A stretch of DNA of 64,000 bases from Nostoc sp. UCD121 (GTDB lineage: Bacteria > Cyanobacteriota > Cyanobacteriia > Cyanobacteriales > Nostocaceae), in the NCBI RefSeq assembly GCF_014222285.1, contig NZ_JACKZS010000002.1:1-64000 (forward strand), read 5' to 3'. The translations under genes and the position numbers were made by a program. Below are positions 56,220 to 64,000 of this stretch, piece by piece (the stretch's first letter is position 1; each line of letters starts with the position of its first letter). A model generated the notes under the pieces. The model was given only the letters and a program-made list of their open reading frames with translations, made no database searches and was not told the DNA's origin.

Positions 56220-56283
56220 ATATAGCTGTTATTGGTTAGTTTATCTTGAACGCAATGTACAACTTTCTTGGTTCAGAAAGCCA

Positions 56284-56475
56284 ATGAGTAACCAGGAAGA
56301 ACAATACAATATTGCTTTTCTTGTTCAGCAACTATGCACAAATCAAGATAACGCTGTTCTCAAACAGACCGCTAAACATTCGGGGTTTATTGTTGGTTTA
56401 GTGCATCTTCATACAGAATCGGTATTAGTTTTAGTAAGTGATAAAACACAACAATTTTTGATATCTTTTAGATAG
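56284..56475 (+). CDS. Small protein of unknown function
   Basis: This 63-aa ORF is divergent from ycf46 (65 bp away), with an AGAAAG-like site before the ATG. It has a soluble N-terminal half and a mostly beta-like second half ('GFIVGLVHLHTESVLVLVSD'). It resembles no family that I recognise. A stable hairpin lies 50 bp after the stop, which supports a real transcription unit. It could still be spurious. Confidence 0.45.
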   Translation: MSNQEEQYNIAFLVQQLCTNQDNAVLKQTAKHSGFIVGLVHLHTESVLVLVSDKTQQFLISFR

Positions 56476-56525
56476 GAATATGACTATCAACTCCTACCAG
56501 AAGTATTTAATAAAATATAAAACAA

Positions 56526-56547
56526 TAAGCCTGTGTAGACAGGCTTA
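56526..56547. terminator. Bidirectional hairpin between small ORF and DUF177 gene
   Basis: TAAGCCTGT (56526-56534) pairs perfectly with ACAGGCTTA (56539-56547) around a GTAG tetraloop, between the ends of the converging genes. Confidence 0.6.
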
Positions 56548-56587
56548 GTTGGTTTAAGCGCAGATTTCAGTCTGACGAATTACCAAA

Positions 56588-57109
56588 TTATTGTCCCGGA
56601 AGTTGCTTTTTCAGTGCTTCCAGAGATGCCCAACGGTTATCAACTGGCGTTCCAGGATTATCAGGAGTATCAACAGTACTACTTACAGGAATACCTGGAC
56701 AATTGCGATCGCACAATTGGCGCTGAGGTACTGCCAAACACATCTGCTCATACAGCCATTCGTTGGGATAAAAATGACCATCGGGTGGCAGGGTTTCAAG
56801 CAACTCTTCCATAATCACTTCCCTTTCTAGGGGCAAGTCATTTACTTGATTTGCAGCTTCGTCTAACCAGATGATTTCTTTGGTATCAAGCCCTAAGCGG
56901 CGATTGTATTGCTGCAAGCAGCGATTGCAGGTACAAGTAATAATTGTTTCTGCCTGAGCAGATACTTCCAGATAAGTGCCATGATGCTGAACGCGCACAT
57001 GACCGCGAACTGGTGTTAACGTTTCCAGACCAGGCAGAAATTCCTCAACTTGAACTTCCTCTGTCCGCTCCGGGGCTTTAGTTAGCTGCGGAATATAAAT
57101 TGCGTCCAT
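56588..57109 (-). CDS. YceD/DUF177 family protein
   Basis: This is a 173-aa protein of the DUF177 (YceD) family. Members are tied to 23S rRNA processing or ribosome biogenesis in bacteria and plastids. It shows a beta-rich N-terminus, then 'AETIITCTCNRCLQQYNRRL' with the CxxC pair, a hydrophobic central block ('EVIMEELLETLPPDGHFYPN') and a second Cys pair ('QLCDRNCPGIP') that may bind zinc. In many bacteria the gene precedes rpmF. Here it lies downstream of jag. Confidence 0.88.
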   Translation of the reverse strand: MDAIYIPQLTKAPERTEEVQVEEFLPGLETLTPVRGHVRVQHHGTYLEVSAQAETIITCTCNRCLQQYNRRLGLDTKEIIWLDEAANQVNDLPLEREVIMEELLETLPPDGHFYPNEWLYEQMCLAVPQRQLCDRNCPGIPVSSTVDTPDNPGTPVDNRWASLEALKKQLPGQ

Positions 57110-57246
57110 AGGATTTGTGAGACATCCTCACGAAAATTAATGGTCATTACCAGCAATAATACTGATACTACATCTTTATTTTAGCTTTTAGGAACAAGAG
57201 AAATTTTGAAATTATATTGAGCTTTCAATTAACTCCTAACTCCTGT

Positions 57247-57270
57247 AGAGACGTGATTAATTGCGTCTCT
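57247..57270. repeat. GAGACG hairpin embedded in actccta repeats
   Basis: AGAGACG (57247-57253) pairs with CGTCTCT (57264-57270), starting 1 base after the jag stop on the minus strand. It is flanked by AACTCCTAACTCCT and CTCCTAACCCCTAAC heptamers. It may act as a terminator. Confidence 0.55.
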
Positions 57271-57271
57271 C

Positions 57272-57799
57272 CTAACCCCTAACTTCTTCCAACGAAGCTG
57301 GTCGCACAACCAGATGACGATGTGGTTCTTTACCACGACTGAAGGTTTCCAAATCTCCAAATTCCTTCAAGAAGGTATGGATTTGTCGCCTTTCAGCAGA
57401 ACTGAGAGATTTGATTTCTACTTCTCTACCAGAAAAGCGCACTTCATCGGCTGCTGCTTCTGCTAATGCGCGAATTTCGGCTTCTCTTTTGACCCGGTAG
57501 CCATTCAACTCAATAGTGTAAGAGGCTTGTTCTTCTGGGGGTTGGCTCAGGTTTAAAACCGAATTTGCTAGATACTGAATCGCATCTAGCACAGAACCAT
57601 CAGTACCAATTAATATCTGGATTTGTTCTGTCGTCAAATTTGTTTGATCGATTGTCAACCAGTAATTATCTGGTTCTGGGGAATCGCTGTCTTGAGATTG
57701 GGGAGTTTCTAAATGACCCTGAATCTCAGCAGGTACTCCAGTGAGTTCCAGCAGGGTTTTTAACCACTGCTGACCTCGCTGCATCGAAATATTGCTCAT
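57272..57799 (-). CDS. Jag/KhpB-type RNA-binding protein (KH and R3H domains)
   Basis: This 175-aa protein is encoded directly after yidC with a 4-bp overlap. It has a KH-like domain (about 50-105, '[19 protein letters not shown]' with the GxxG loop as GTDG). An R3H domain (about 108-172) follows, with '[15 protein letters not shown]' and '[16 protein letters not shown]', then '[11 protein letters not shown]'. Jag/KhpB binds RNA and affects cell elongation in Gram-positives. Its co-expression with yidC is a common arrangement. The N-terminal Jag_N domain of Firmicutes is absent. Confidence 0.93.
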   Translation of the reverse strand: MSNISMQRGQQWLKTLLELTGVPAEIQGHLETPQSQDSDSPEPDNYWLTIDQTNLTTEQIQILIGTDGSVLDAIQYLANSVLNLSQPPEEQASYTIELNGYRVKREAEIRALAEAAADEVRFSGREVEIKSLSSAERRQIHTFLKEFGDLETFSRGKEPHRHLVVRPASLEEVRG

Positions 57800-58947
57800 G
57801 ATCCCCCTGTAGCCTTTTTCTTAGAACTTTTCGGTTCAAATGGCAATGCTTTTTGTTCGATGACTGTTGCTTCTTTCTCTTGGGTTTCTACAATTTTTTG
57901 CAGTTCTTCTGGTAGAGGTTCGCGGGAGAGAAGATAAGTTTGTGCAGTTTGGAAAATGTTACCAATCACCATATACATCAACACCCCGGCTGGTAGGGGG
58001 AAGAACAAAAACATCCCAGAAAATATAACTGGAGTAATTTTGTTAACTGTATCTTGCTGCGGATTACCACCACTGGAATTTTGCCCAGAAAGCATTTGGC
58101 TAACATAAAGGCTGATTCCAAAGAAGACGATCATAGCGACAATATCCCAGTGGATTGTTCCATCTGGATCTTGTGCGCCAACCCTTCCTAAAGCATCAAT
58201 GAATAAAAAACCTTTTTCTGCTGCTAGTCCAGGAATTGTTCCTTGAATACTAACTTCTCCAGGTTGCAAGGCTTCTACATTGCCATCAGCATCAATTTTT
58301 ATCCGATCTTCGCCTTTGGTTATTTTCCAATCAGGAGTTAGCTTATTTTCTGGGTGTTCTGCTAAAAGTACCTGAAATGGTTTGCCCTCAACAGTCTGAT
58401 ATTGGATCTTAGTTTGTTCTCCCACAGCTAGTTTGTTACCACTGGGAAGGATTGCAGCTACTTTAACGTGTTCCCCATCTGCAATATAAATATTTTGAGG
58501 AGCAGTAGCAAAGGCTTGCGGTTGAATCTGCTCGATTTGTTCTGCGGGAACGATTTGCAGGTTAACGCTGTAGTTTGCACTTGCAAAAGGCGAACCCCGC
58601 AAAGTGGCAAACAGCGCTAATAAAACCGGCATTTGCACTAATAACGGAAAACAGCCTGCTAAGGGATTGCCAAATTCTTTTTGAACATTGACCATTTCCT
58701 CTTGCTGTTTTTGCGGTTCATCCTTATAGCGCTCTTTAATTTCTGCCATCCGCTTCTGCATCAGAGGTTGTACAATTCGCATCTTCCGCATGTTGCGAAT
58801 TGAGCCAGCACTCAGGGGATAGAGCGCGAAGCGGACTATCAATGTCAAAGCAACGATCGCCAATCCGTAGCTCGGAAATATACCATAGAAGAAATCTATG
58901 ATTGGCAACATCACGTTGTTCGAGAGAAAGCCGATACCAAAATCCAT
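57796..58947 (-). CDS. yidC: Membrane protein insertase YidC/Oxa1
   Basis: This 383-aa protein inserts membrane proteins into the cytoplasmic and thylakoid membranes. Conserved helices are visible at about 20-45 ('[20 protein letters not shown]'), 98-118, 270-290, 310-330 and 335-355. The cytoplasmic hairpin '[20 protein letters not shown]' carries the catalytic-groove region. Between the second and third helices (about 125-265) is a soluble insert whose end ('[20 protein letters not shown]') looks like a bacterial Ig-like (Big_2) fold. The C-terminal tail is Lys/Ser-rich for ribosome contact. It overlaps jag by 4 bp. Confidence 0.96.
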   Translation of the reverse strand: MDFGIGFLSNNVMLPIIDFFYGIFPSYGLAIVALTLIVRFALYPLSAGSIRNMRKMRIVQPLMQKRMAEIKERYKDEPQKQQEEMVNVQKEFGNPLAGCFPLLVQMPVLLALFATLRGSPFASANYSVNLQIVPAEQIEQIQPQAFATAPQNIYIADGEHVKVAAILPSGNKLAVGEQTKIQYQTVEGKPFQVLLAEHPENKLTPDWKITKGEDRIKIDADGNVEALQPGEVSIQGTIPGLAAEKGFLFIDALGRVGAQDPDGTIHWDIVAMIVFFGISLYVSQMLSGQNSSGGNPQQDTVNKITPVIFSGMFLFFPLPAGVLMYMVIGNIFQTAQTYLLSREPLPEELQKIVETQEKEATVIEQKALPFEPKSSKKKATGGS

Positions 58948-59040
58948 TATTCTGAATTCAACCTGAGGTACTGTAAACTGACTGAATCTAATTTATCTAA
59001 ATCATAAATTATGTGCGACTACCCTTCGCTACGGATAGCC

Positions 59041-59100
59041 GCACAATTAAATGGGAAATGGGAAATGGGAAATAGGAATTGGGAATTAACCAATCGTTTT
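59041..59100. repeat. Heptamer array (gggaaat/gggaatt)
   Basis: Tandem GGGAAAT units change into GGAATTGGGAATT, followed by a C-rich 'cccctgctccctgcc' run up to about 59130. The block lies between yidC and the PH-domain gene. Confidence 0.7.
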
Positions 59101-59137
59101 TCTTCCCCTGCTCCCTGCCCTCTGCTTCCCCTGCTCA

Positions 59138-59530
59138 TCACTTATTAGCAGTAACGCTATATTCGGGATTTTTCGCAGCAATTCTTTCGTTAATGTAGTC
59201 ATAGACTTCCCGAAATTTGGGAATTGCACGCAATTCGAGACGACTGCCGTTTTTTAAGGTTAGTACCATATCTCCCCACAAGCCAATGCCACGGGGGATT
59301 GTGACAACTTTGACAATTTCTGAGTAAATTATGTCAGTGCGATCGCGCCCCTGCCAACCTCCGCTTACTGTAACTCGGCGATCGGTGATGCGGAAACGCA
59401 GCCACAATGCCCTGACAATTGCCCCAACTGTTAACGGTATCCCGACAATGGTTAACCCAATCAGCACGTTGACAATTAAATCCCCAATATGGGGGCCACC
59501 TTCATAATAAACATCTTCACGAATTCCCAT
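59138..59530 (-). CDS. PH-domain membrane-associated protein
   Basis: This is a 130-aa protein with one or two hydrophobic segments (about 15-45). A bacterial PH-like (bPH2) domain follows: 'RFRITDRRVTVSGGWQGRDR', 'VKVVTIPRGIGLWGDMVLTL' and 'RLELRAIPKFREVYDYI'. It overlaps the rnpA stop by 14 bp and precedes yidC, so it belongs to the rpmH-rnpA-yidC unit. Its function is unknown, and its conserved place suggests a role in membrane protein insertion or envelope. Confidence 0.86.
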   Translation of the reverse strand: MGIREDVYYEGGPHIGDLIVNVLIGLTIVGIPLTVGAIVRALWLRFRITDRRVTVSGGWQGRDRTDIIYSEIVKVVTIPRGIGLWGDMVLTLKNGSRLELRAIPKFREVYDYINERIAAKNPEYSVTANK

Positions 59531-59939
59531 CGAACACCTCAGCTTGTGCCAACAACTGCTCTAATTCTTGCAGAAATTGTGGGCTTACGCACTTAGATTC
59601 TGCCACTGTGGGTTTGACAATGAACACTAATCGCCATCCTGGTGATAATTTGGGCAGCAAACTATATAAAACAGAAGTAATTTGCCGTTTGATTCGGTTG
59701 CGAACCACTGCCCTTTTGCTAACTTTTGTGCTTATAGAAATACCAATGCGTATGCTGGAAATATGCAGTGAGTCAATTGGTTGTGTAGTCTGAGTGGCAG
59801 TGTCCAAAGAAGGTTTTCTTGAAGACAACGGCTTTAAGGCTCTCAATGTTAAATAAGAGCCATTACGCCGAATTCCTTCCCGGAAAACTGCCTGAAAATC
59901 CTTGCGGGATTTTAGCCGATTTGCTTTAGGCAAAGCCAC
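59517..59939 (-). CDS. rnpA: Ribonuclease P protein component
   Basis: This is the 140-aa protein subunit that helps the RNA enzyme remove tRNA 5' leaders. The 'LPKANRLKSRKDFQAVFREG' start and 'KRAVVRNRIKRQITSVL', with the RNR RNA-contact helix, are diagnostic. A middle segment (about 40-60, Ser/Thr-rich) is longer than in enteric bacteria. The gene directly follows rpmH, as in most bacteria. Confidence 0.95.
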   Translation of the reverse strand: MALPKANRLKSRKDFQAVFREGIRRNGSYLTLRALKPLSSRKPSLDTATQTTQPIDSLHISSIRIGISISTKVSKRAVVRNRIKRQITSVLYSLLPKLSPGWRLVFIVKPTVAESKCVSPQFLQELEQLLAQAEVFDGNS

Positions 59940-59965
59940 AGATACTCTTTTAGCTTAAATATGCC

Positions 59966-60100
59966 CTAAACGCTCAAACGGTGACGGCCCTTTTTTCTCC
60001 TAGCTCTAATTACGTTTCTACCATCTGGTGTCCGCATTCTGGCGCGAAAACCAGAGGTTCTTTTTCTCTTACGGCTAGTACCGCCTAGTGTTCTTTTCAT
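59966..60100 (-). CDS. rpmH: Ribosomal protein L34 (bL34)
   Basis: This 44-aa ribosomal protein was read by hand from the minus strand. It begins [20 protein letters not shown] and ends [10 protein letters not shown], matching bL34. The ATG at 60098-60100 follows a GGAG-rich leader (AGGAGAGCAGT). It is the first gene of the rnpA-PH-yidC-jag unit, with 26 bp between its stop and rnpA. Confidence 0.97.
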   Translation of the reverse strand: MKRTLGGTSRKRKRTSGFRARMRTPDGRNVIRARRKKGRHRLSV

Positions 60101-60202
60101 ACTGCTCTCCTCTTAGGTGATTTTTATAAAAACTCACAATCTCTAATTGTATCACTTTTTTAGTGAATTGGGAATTGCTGTGGTTACACCCAATCAGCAC
60201 TT

Positions 60203-60715
60203 TTAATTGATGCTCAAAATCCATGTTCCCATGTAGCGCAATAGTGGCACATCACCAGGGGAAAGCACTTGACAGTTGAAGTAGTAAACACCGCCGAAGG
60301 ATGGATTTTTCACGTTAGATAAGACTACCTCAACTGCGCTACCTGCTGGTACAGGCTCTTGAGGAAAAATATTAATCAGCTTACCTTCTTTGTCCCACTT
60401 CACCTCAGAAAGCGGAACTGCTTTGCCTTTGACTCGAACTTCAATTTTGTTCTGGTCAAAAGTTCCTTTGTAATATTCAGGGTAGGTAATGGCAAATTGA
60501 CCAACAGCCAATTTCATTCTTTGGGCTGGAATCCTTAATATATATCGATCCCAACCATTGGCTTGTCCACCAAAATCTAATCGGAAAGGCAGTTGATTTT
60601 CGGATTTAATGCCACTAAACAGCGTAAATCCAGGTAAACTTTGTGCCCAAGTCAGGGCTGGAAATCCAGTCACTAAACAGCTAGTCACGGCTAAAGCGGA
60701 AAGTAAACGTCGCAT
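60203..60715 (-). CDS. Secreted DUF2808 family protein
   Basis: This is a 170-aa protein with a signal peptide (1-24, ending TWAQ) and a single DUF2808 domain, mostly beta ('RYILRIPAQRMKLAVGQFAI', 'IEVRVKGKAVPLSEVKW', 'GVYYFNCQVLSPG'). The family is largely cyanobacterial, periplasmic or extracellular, and of unknown function. It is upstream of rpmH on the same strand but 103 bp away and probably separate. Confidence 0.88.
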   Translation of the reverse strand: MRRLLSALAVTSCLVTGFPALTWAQSLPGFTLFSGIKSENQLPFRLDFGGQANGWDRYILRIPAQRMKLAVGQFAITYPEYYKGTFDQNKIEVRVKGKAVPLSEVKWDKEGKLINIFPQEPVPAGSAVEVVLSNVKNPSFGGVYYFNCQVLSPGDVPLLRYMGTWILSIN

Positions 60716-61481
60716 AATTGAGCTTCCTCTACCAAAAAATAAATCTGTTATCTAAAATAACCGTGTGTTAGTATTCGTTACTAAAGTTTACTACTCACTT
60801 CCTGACAATTGACGTTCAGTAACAACAAAAAGTGCCATCTTCCCTGATGTTTAGACGGCAGTAAAATTACTTAGCAACAAATTTTACATGCAAATAATTT
60901 ACTTTATTACCCTTATAGAGTACTGATTTGATGACTAGGTTGGTCAAATTTTGAACTCAATAGAAACACCGTTGGGATTGGATTGTGTTTCTAAATATGT
61001 ATAAGTGTATCTAAATTTGAGAATTTTGTTATAAAAATTGAGGCGTGCCATCAGCGATCGCCAGTTAAGTTGGGCTAAATTGATTAAAATAAGTTGGATT
61101 GGAATCAAAGTCGTAATCATTAAAATTTGATTTGGAAATTATAAAGCCTTCAAAATTGGGTCAATATTACTCTATAAGACAGGAATACCAAAATTTCTCA
61201 ATCCCGAAAATAAGCTGAAGATAAAGATGCAAAATTTGGGAATCAATTTAGGATGTGCAATACGTAACCCTGTTTGCAACTATCTGAAAATATGACATCT
61301 GCGAGCGGCAAAGTCAGGCATTGCCTGGACAGCTAAGAGTGGGAGAGGAAAGTTTCAAGGTTCAATCTACAAGTAAAAATCATAGCTGATGTTCCTGCCT
61401 AAGTACTATGAATACGGGATATCCCTCATCTAGACAATCACTTACTAGGCAGAGATTAGGTATTTATCTTCAGGAGATTTC
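60716..61481. other. Divergent intergenic region upstream of pntAA
   Basis: About 765 AT-rich bases. Near 61317, CAGGCATTGCCTG forms a small hairpin. I looked for riboswitch-like cores and recognised none. A good AGGAGA ribosome-binding site ends the region, 5 bases before the pntAA ATG. Confidence 0.45.
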
Positions 61482-62648
61482 ATGAGAATAGCAGTTGCTA
61501 AAGAAATTGAAGTTTGTGAACGTCGTGTGGCATTAATTCCTGACACCGTTGCTCGATTGGTAAAACAAGGTTTGGAAGTCTGGGTAGAAACAGGTGCAGG
61601 AGAGCGATCTTTCTTCAGCGATACTGACTATGAAGCCGCAGGAGCCACAATAATTGGCGATACTGCCAAATTATGGGGCGAAACAGATATTCTTTTGAAA
61701 GTCAGCCCACCACAAGAACGAGAAGATGGACGTTCAGAAGTTGATTTGTTAAAGGAAGGGGCTGTATTAGTCAGTTTCCTCAATCCTTTAGGAAATCCTG
61801 TTGTAGCAGAGCAACTGGCAAATCGGAAAATCACAGCCTTGAGTATGGAAATGATCCCCCGTACTACCAGGGCGCAAAGTATGGATGCTTTGTCCTCGCA
61901 AGCTTCATTAGCAGGTTACAAGGCAGTATTAATTGCGGCAGCTGCGTTACCAAAATATTTCCCAATGTTAACCACAGCCGCAGGAACGATCGCTCCAGCG
62001 AAAGTATTTATTATGGGCGCTGGTGTAGCGGGATTGCAAGCGATCGCCACCGCCAGACGTTTGGGAGCAGTTGTAGAAGCCTTTGATATCCGTCCCGCCG
62101 TCAAAGAAGAAGTGCAAAGCTTAGGGGCAAAATTCGTTGAAGTCAAATTAGACGAAGAAACCGTCGCTGCTGGTGGTTACGCCAAGGAAATCTCTGAAGC
62201 TAGCAAACAACGTACCCAAGAAGTTGTCGCCGAACACATTAAGAATTCTGATGTGGTGATTACCACCGCCCAAGTTCCTGGGAGACAAGCACCACGGCTA
62301 GTTACAGAAGAAATGGTGGCACAAATGAAACCAGGTTCAGTAATTGTGGATTTAGCCGCCGAACAGGGTGGTAACTGCGCCTGCACAGAACCAGGTAAAG
62401 ATATTGTGTGGAACGGTGTGACAATTATCGGCCCCATCAATCTCCCATCATCGATGCCAATTCACGCCAGCCAACTGTATGCCAAGAACGTCACATCGTT
62501 GATGCAATTGCTAATTAAAGACAAAGCTTTGCAGGTAGACTTTAGCGACGACATCGTTGATGCAGCTTGCGTTACCCACGCAGGTGAAATTCGCAATCAA
62601 CGAGTGCGGGATGCGCTACAAGCTTTGAGCGGCGTTGGAGCAGGTTAA
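61482..62648 (+). CDS. pntAA: NAD(P) transhydrogenase subunit alpha part 1
   Basis: This is the 388-aa soluble NAD(H)-binding component (domain I) of the proton-translocating transhydrogenase, which couples the proton gradient to hydride transfer between NADH and NADP+. It starts 'RIAVAKEIEVCERRVALIPD', has the loop 'MIPRTTRAQSMDALSSQASL' and the Rossmann motif 'GAGVAGLQAIATARRLGA'. The split alpha subunit is typical of cyanobacteria. It is first in a three-gene operon and has an AGGAGA site 5 bases upstream of the ATG. Confidence 0.97.
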   Translation: MRIAVAKEIEVCERRVALIPDTVARLVKQGLEVWVETGAGERSFFSDTDYEAAGATIIGDTAKLWGETDILLKVSPPQEREDGRSEVDLLKEGAVLVSFLNPLGNPVVAEQLANRKITALSMEMIPRTTRAQSMDALSSQASLAGYKAVLIAAAALPKYFPMLTTAAGTIAPAKVFIMGAGVAGLQAIATARRLGAVVEAFDIRPAVKEEVQSLGAKFVEVKLDEETVAAGGYAKEISEASKQRTQEVVAEHIKNSDVVITTAQVPGRQAPRLVTEEMVAQMKPGSVIVDLAAEQGGNCACTEPGKDIVWNGVTIIGPINLPSSMPIHASQLYAKNVTSLMQLLIKDKALQVDFSDDIVDAACVTHAGEIRNQRVRDALQALSGVGAG

Positions 62649-62680
62649 TAGCCAAATATATCATAAGGAGTTTTTCAAGC

Positions 62681-62974
62681 ATGACAGAGGCATTACTTGC
62701 TGCTTTGTTTGTATTTGTATTGGCATCTTTTATCGGCTTTGAAGTCATCAACAAAATCCCACCGACTCTACACACACCGTTAATGTCAGGCTCAAACGCG
62801 ATTTCTGGAATTGCGGTACTGGGAGCAATAGTTGCTGCTGGTGCAAAAGACACAAGTGTATCTGTAATTCTCGGCTTGATTGCTGTGGTACTGGCAACAA
62901 TCAACGTTGTGGGTGGTTTTTTAGTGACAGACAGAATGTTGCAAATGTTCAAGAAGAAGGAGATTAAGGCGTGA
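62681..62974 (+). CDS. pntAB: NAD(P) transhydrogenase subunit alpha part 2
   Basis: This is a 97-aa membrane subunit with three to four helices, equal to the C-terminal membrane part of PntA. It includes 'VFVLASFIGFEVINKIPPTL', 'PLMSGSNAISGIAVLGAI' and the 'VVGGFLVTDRML' end. An AAGGAG site precedes the ATG. Its stop overlaps the GTG start of pntB by 4 bp (GTGA). Confidence 0.96.
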   Translation: MTEALLAALFVFVLASFIGFEVINKIPPTLHTPLMSGSNAISGIAVLGAIVAAGAKDTSVSVILGLIAVVLATINVVGGFLVTDRMLQMFKKKEIKA

Positions 62975-64000
62975 GCGACTTTTTACCAACTGGCATTCAG
63001 CTGACGTACTTAGTCGCTGCATCGTTATTCATTCTGGGCTTGAAAAAGCTGGGATCACCTGCTACAGCGAGAAACGGTAATATTGTAGCGGCTGTGGGGA
63101 TGCTGCTGGCGATCGCAGCGACAATGCTCGATCAACATGTGTTGAACTACGAGATGATATTGTTGGGCTTGGCGATTGGATCGGGAATTGGTGCGATCGT
63201 AGCTTACAAAGTCCAAATGACCGAAATGCCCCAAATGGTGGGTTTACTCAACGGTTTGGGTGGTGCGGCTTCGGCACTAGTAGCCGTTGCAGAATTCTGG
63301 CGGTTATTAGATAGTTCTCAGCCGATACCGCTAGATGTCAACATTTCCATGCTATTGGACGTGTTAATCGGTGGTGTTACCTTCACAGGTAGTTTTTTAG
63401 CCTTTGCCAAATTGCAAGGTTTAATTAGCGGTTCCCCGATTACATTTCCATTCCAGCAACCATTTAACCTCTTACTTCTGGGTGCTTATATAGTAGGTAG
63501 TGCTTACTTAATCATCACACCAGATAGCTTACCCATATTCTTGGGGGTGGTTGGCGTTTCCTTAGTGCTGGGCGTGATGTTCGTCATCCCCATTGGTGGC
63601 GGCGATATGCCAGTAGTAATCTCGCTGTTGAACTCGTTGTCAGGTGTGGCGGCGGCGGCGGCTGGGTTCGTGGTGATGAACAATATGTTAATCATCGCGG
63701 GTGCTTTGGTAGGGGCATCTGGCTTAATCCTCACCGAGATTATGTGTAAGGCGATGAACCGCTCCTTATTTAGTGTGCTGTTCAGCGCTTTTGGTACTGG
63801 TTCTAGTTCTGGTGGTGGTGGTGCTAGTGGTGGTGCAACTGATCAAAGCGTCCGCAGCATCGATCCTGAAGAAGGGGCGATGATGTTGGGTTATGCCCGT
63901 TCTGTGGTAATTGTGCCTGGTTATGGTATGGCGGTTGCTCAAGCGCAACATAGCGTCCGGGAATTGTCAGATCAGTTAGAAAAAATGGGCGTTGATGTCA
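62971..64000 (+). CDS. pntB: NAD(P) transhydrogenase subunit beta (cut by window end)
   Basis: The first 343 codons of the membrane and NADP-binding subunit are present. It begins at a GTG that overlaps the pntAB stop (GTGA). About nine helices fill residues 1-265 ('MVGLLNGLGGAASALVAVAE', 'FAKLQGLISGSP', 'LNSLSGVAAAAAGFVV'). A Gly/Ser-rich hinge and the start of domain III follow ('SVVIVPGYGMAVAQAQHSV'). An ORF runs to the last base of the window with no stop. The rest lies outside. Confidence 0.96.
   Translation, partial: MSDFLPTGIQLTYLVAASLFILGLKKLGSPATARNGNIVAAVGMLLAIAATMLDQHVLNYEMILLGLAIGSGIGAIVAYKVQMTEMPQMVGLLNGLGGAASALVAVAEFWRLLDSSQPIPLDVNISMLLDVLIGGVTFTGSFLAFAKLQGLISGSPITFPFQQPFNLLLLGAYIVGSAYLIITPDSLPIFLGVVGVSLVLGVMFVIPIGGGDMPVVISLLNSLSGVAAAAAGFVVMNNMLIIAGALVGASGLILTEIMCKAMNRSLFSVLFSAFGTGSSSGGGGASGGATDQSVRSIDPEEGAMMLGYARSVVIVPGYGMAVAQAQHSVRELSDQLEKMGVDV

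Noticed and set aside
61290-61470. Possible riboswitch or structured leader ahead of pntAA
   Set aside because: Only a small CAGGCA/TGCCTG hairpin is present, and no known riboswitch core could be matched.
1-64000. CRISPR arrays, tRNA and rRNA genes, prophage or restriction and other defence islands
   Set aside because: No regular repeat-spacer structure, tRNA-like cloverleaf with a T-loop GGTTCRA, rRNA segment or defence gene cluster was seen. The single Rpn-type nuclease gene is not enough to call an island.

Overview
The window looks like chromosome from a filamentous, heterocyst-forming cyanobacterium of the Nostoc/Anabaena type. Supporting signs are many HIP1 octamers (GCGATCGC), arrays of short tandem heptamer repeats between genes, a HetP-family gene with a HetR-type operator upstream, the beta-carboxysome shell protein CcmP, the chlorophyll-pathway methyltransferase ChlM, a Ycf46-type AAA ATPase and the order rpmH-rnpA-PH protein-yidC-jag. 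No rRNA, tRNA, CRISPR array, prophage or intact insertion sequence was found. One IS200-type transposase remnant is present.

Layout. 0-5.7 kb: AI-2E-type transporter, lipoprotein serpin, S8 peptidase-like protein with an altered triad, and rpe. 5.7-8.8 kb: sparse, structured region with the HetP-family gene, an 88-aa unknown ORF, a HetR-type palindrome and dispersed repeats. 8.8-11.2 kb: GH116 glycosidase. 11.9-17.7 kb: secreted PPC-domain protein, two Ser/Thr kinases (one fused to WD40 repeats) and a STAS protein. 18-23.2 kb: GH57 enzyme, NifU-type scaffold, histidine kinase and a small RHH-like protein. 23.7-30 kb: lepA, a multi-PAS diguanylate cyclase and a GT4 glycosyltransferase. 30.2-31.7 kb: ccmP and a pentapeptide-repeat protein. 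32.4-37.3 kb: DUF1350 protein, argC, glpK and a PAS-CRP regulator. 38.3-44.5 kb: secreted and membrane proteins, plus a divergent glutamine amidotransferase/nucleotidyltransferase pair whose start codons overlap. 44.7-49 kb: chlM, a CPA2 antiporter with a USP-like tail and an Rpn-type nuclease. 49.3-60.7 kb: sbcC, a peptidoglycan-binding protein, an SH3 protein, ycf46, the DUF177-jag-yidC-PH-rnpA-rpmH cluster and a DUF2808 protein. 61.5-64 kb: pntAA-pntAB-pntB, with pntB cut by the window end.

Most genes are housekeeping or signalling genes in short transcription units. The part most worth follow-up is the HetP region, where a near-match to the published HetR target lies about 0.9 kb upstream of the HetP-family start, with a small unknown ORF in between. 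Other points of interest are a repeat inserted in frame in a WD40 propeller, inverted heptamer-repeat arrays that can fold back, a degenerate MITE-like family with two copies, and a stem-loop just ahead of chlM. All assignments come from reading the sequence and recalling protein families. No database search was run.
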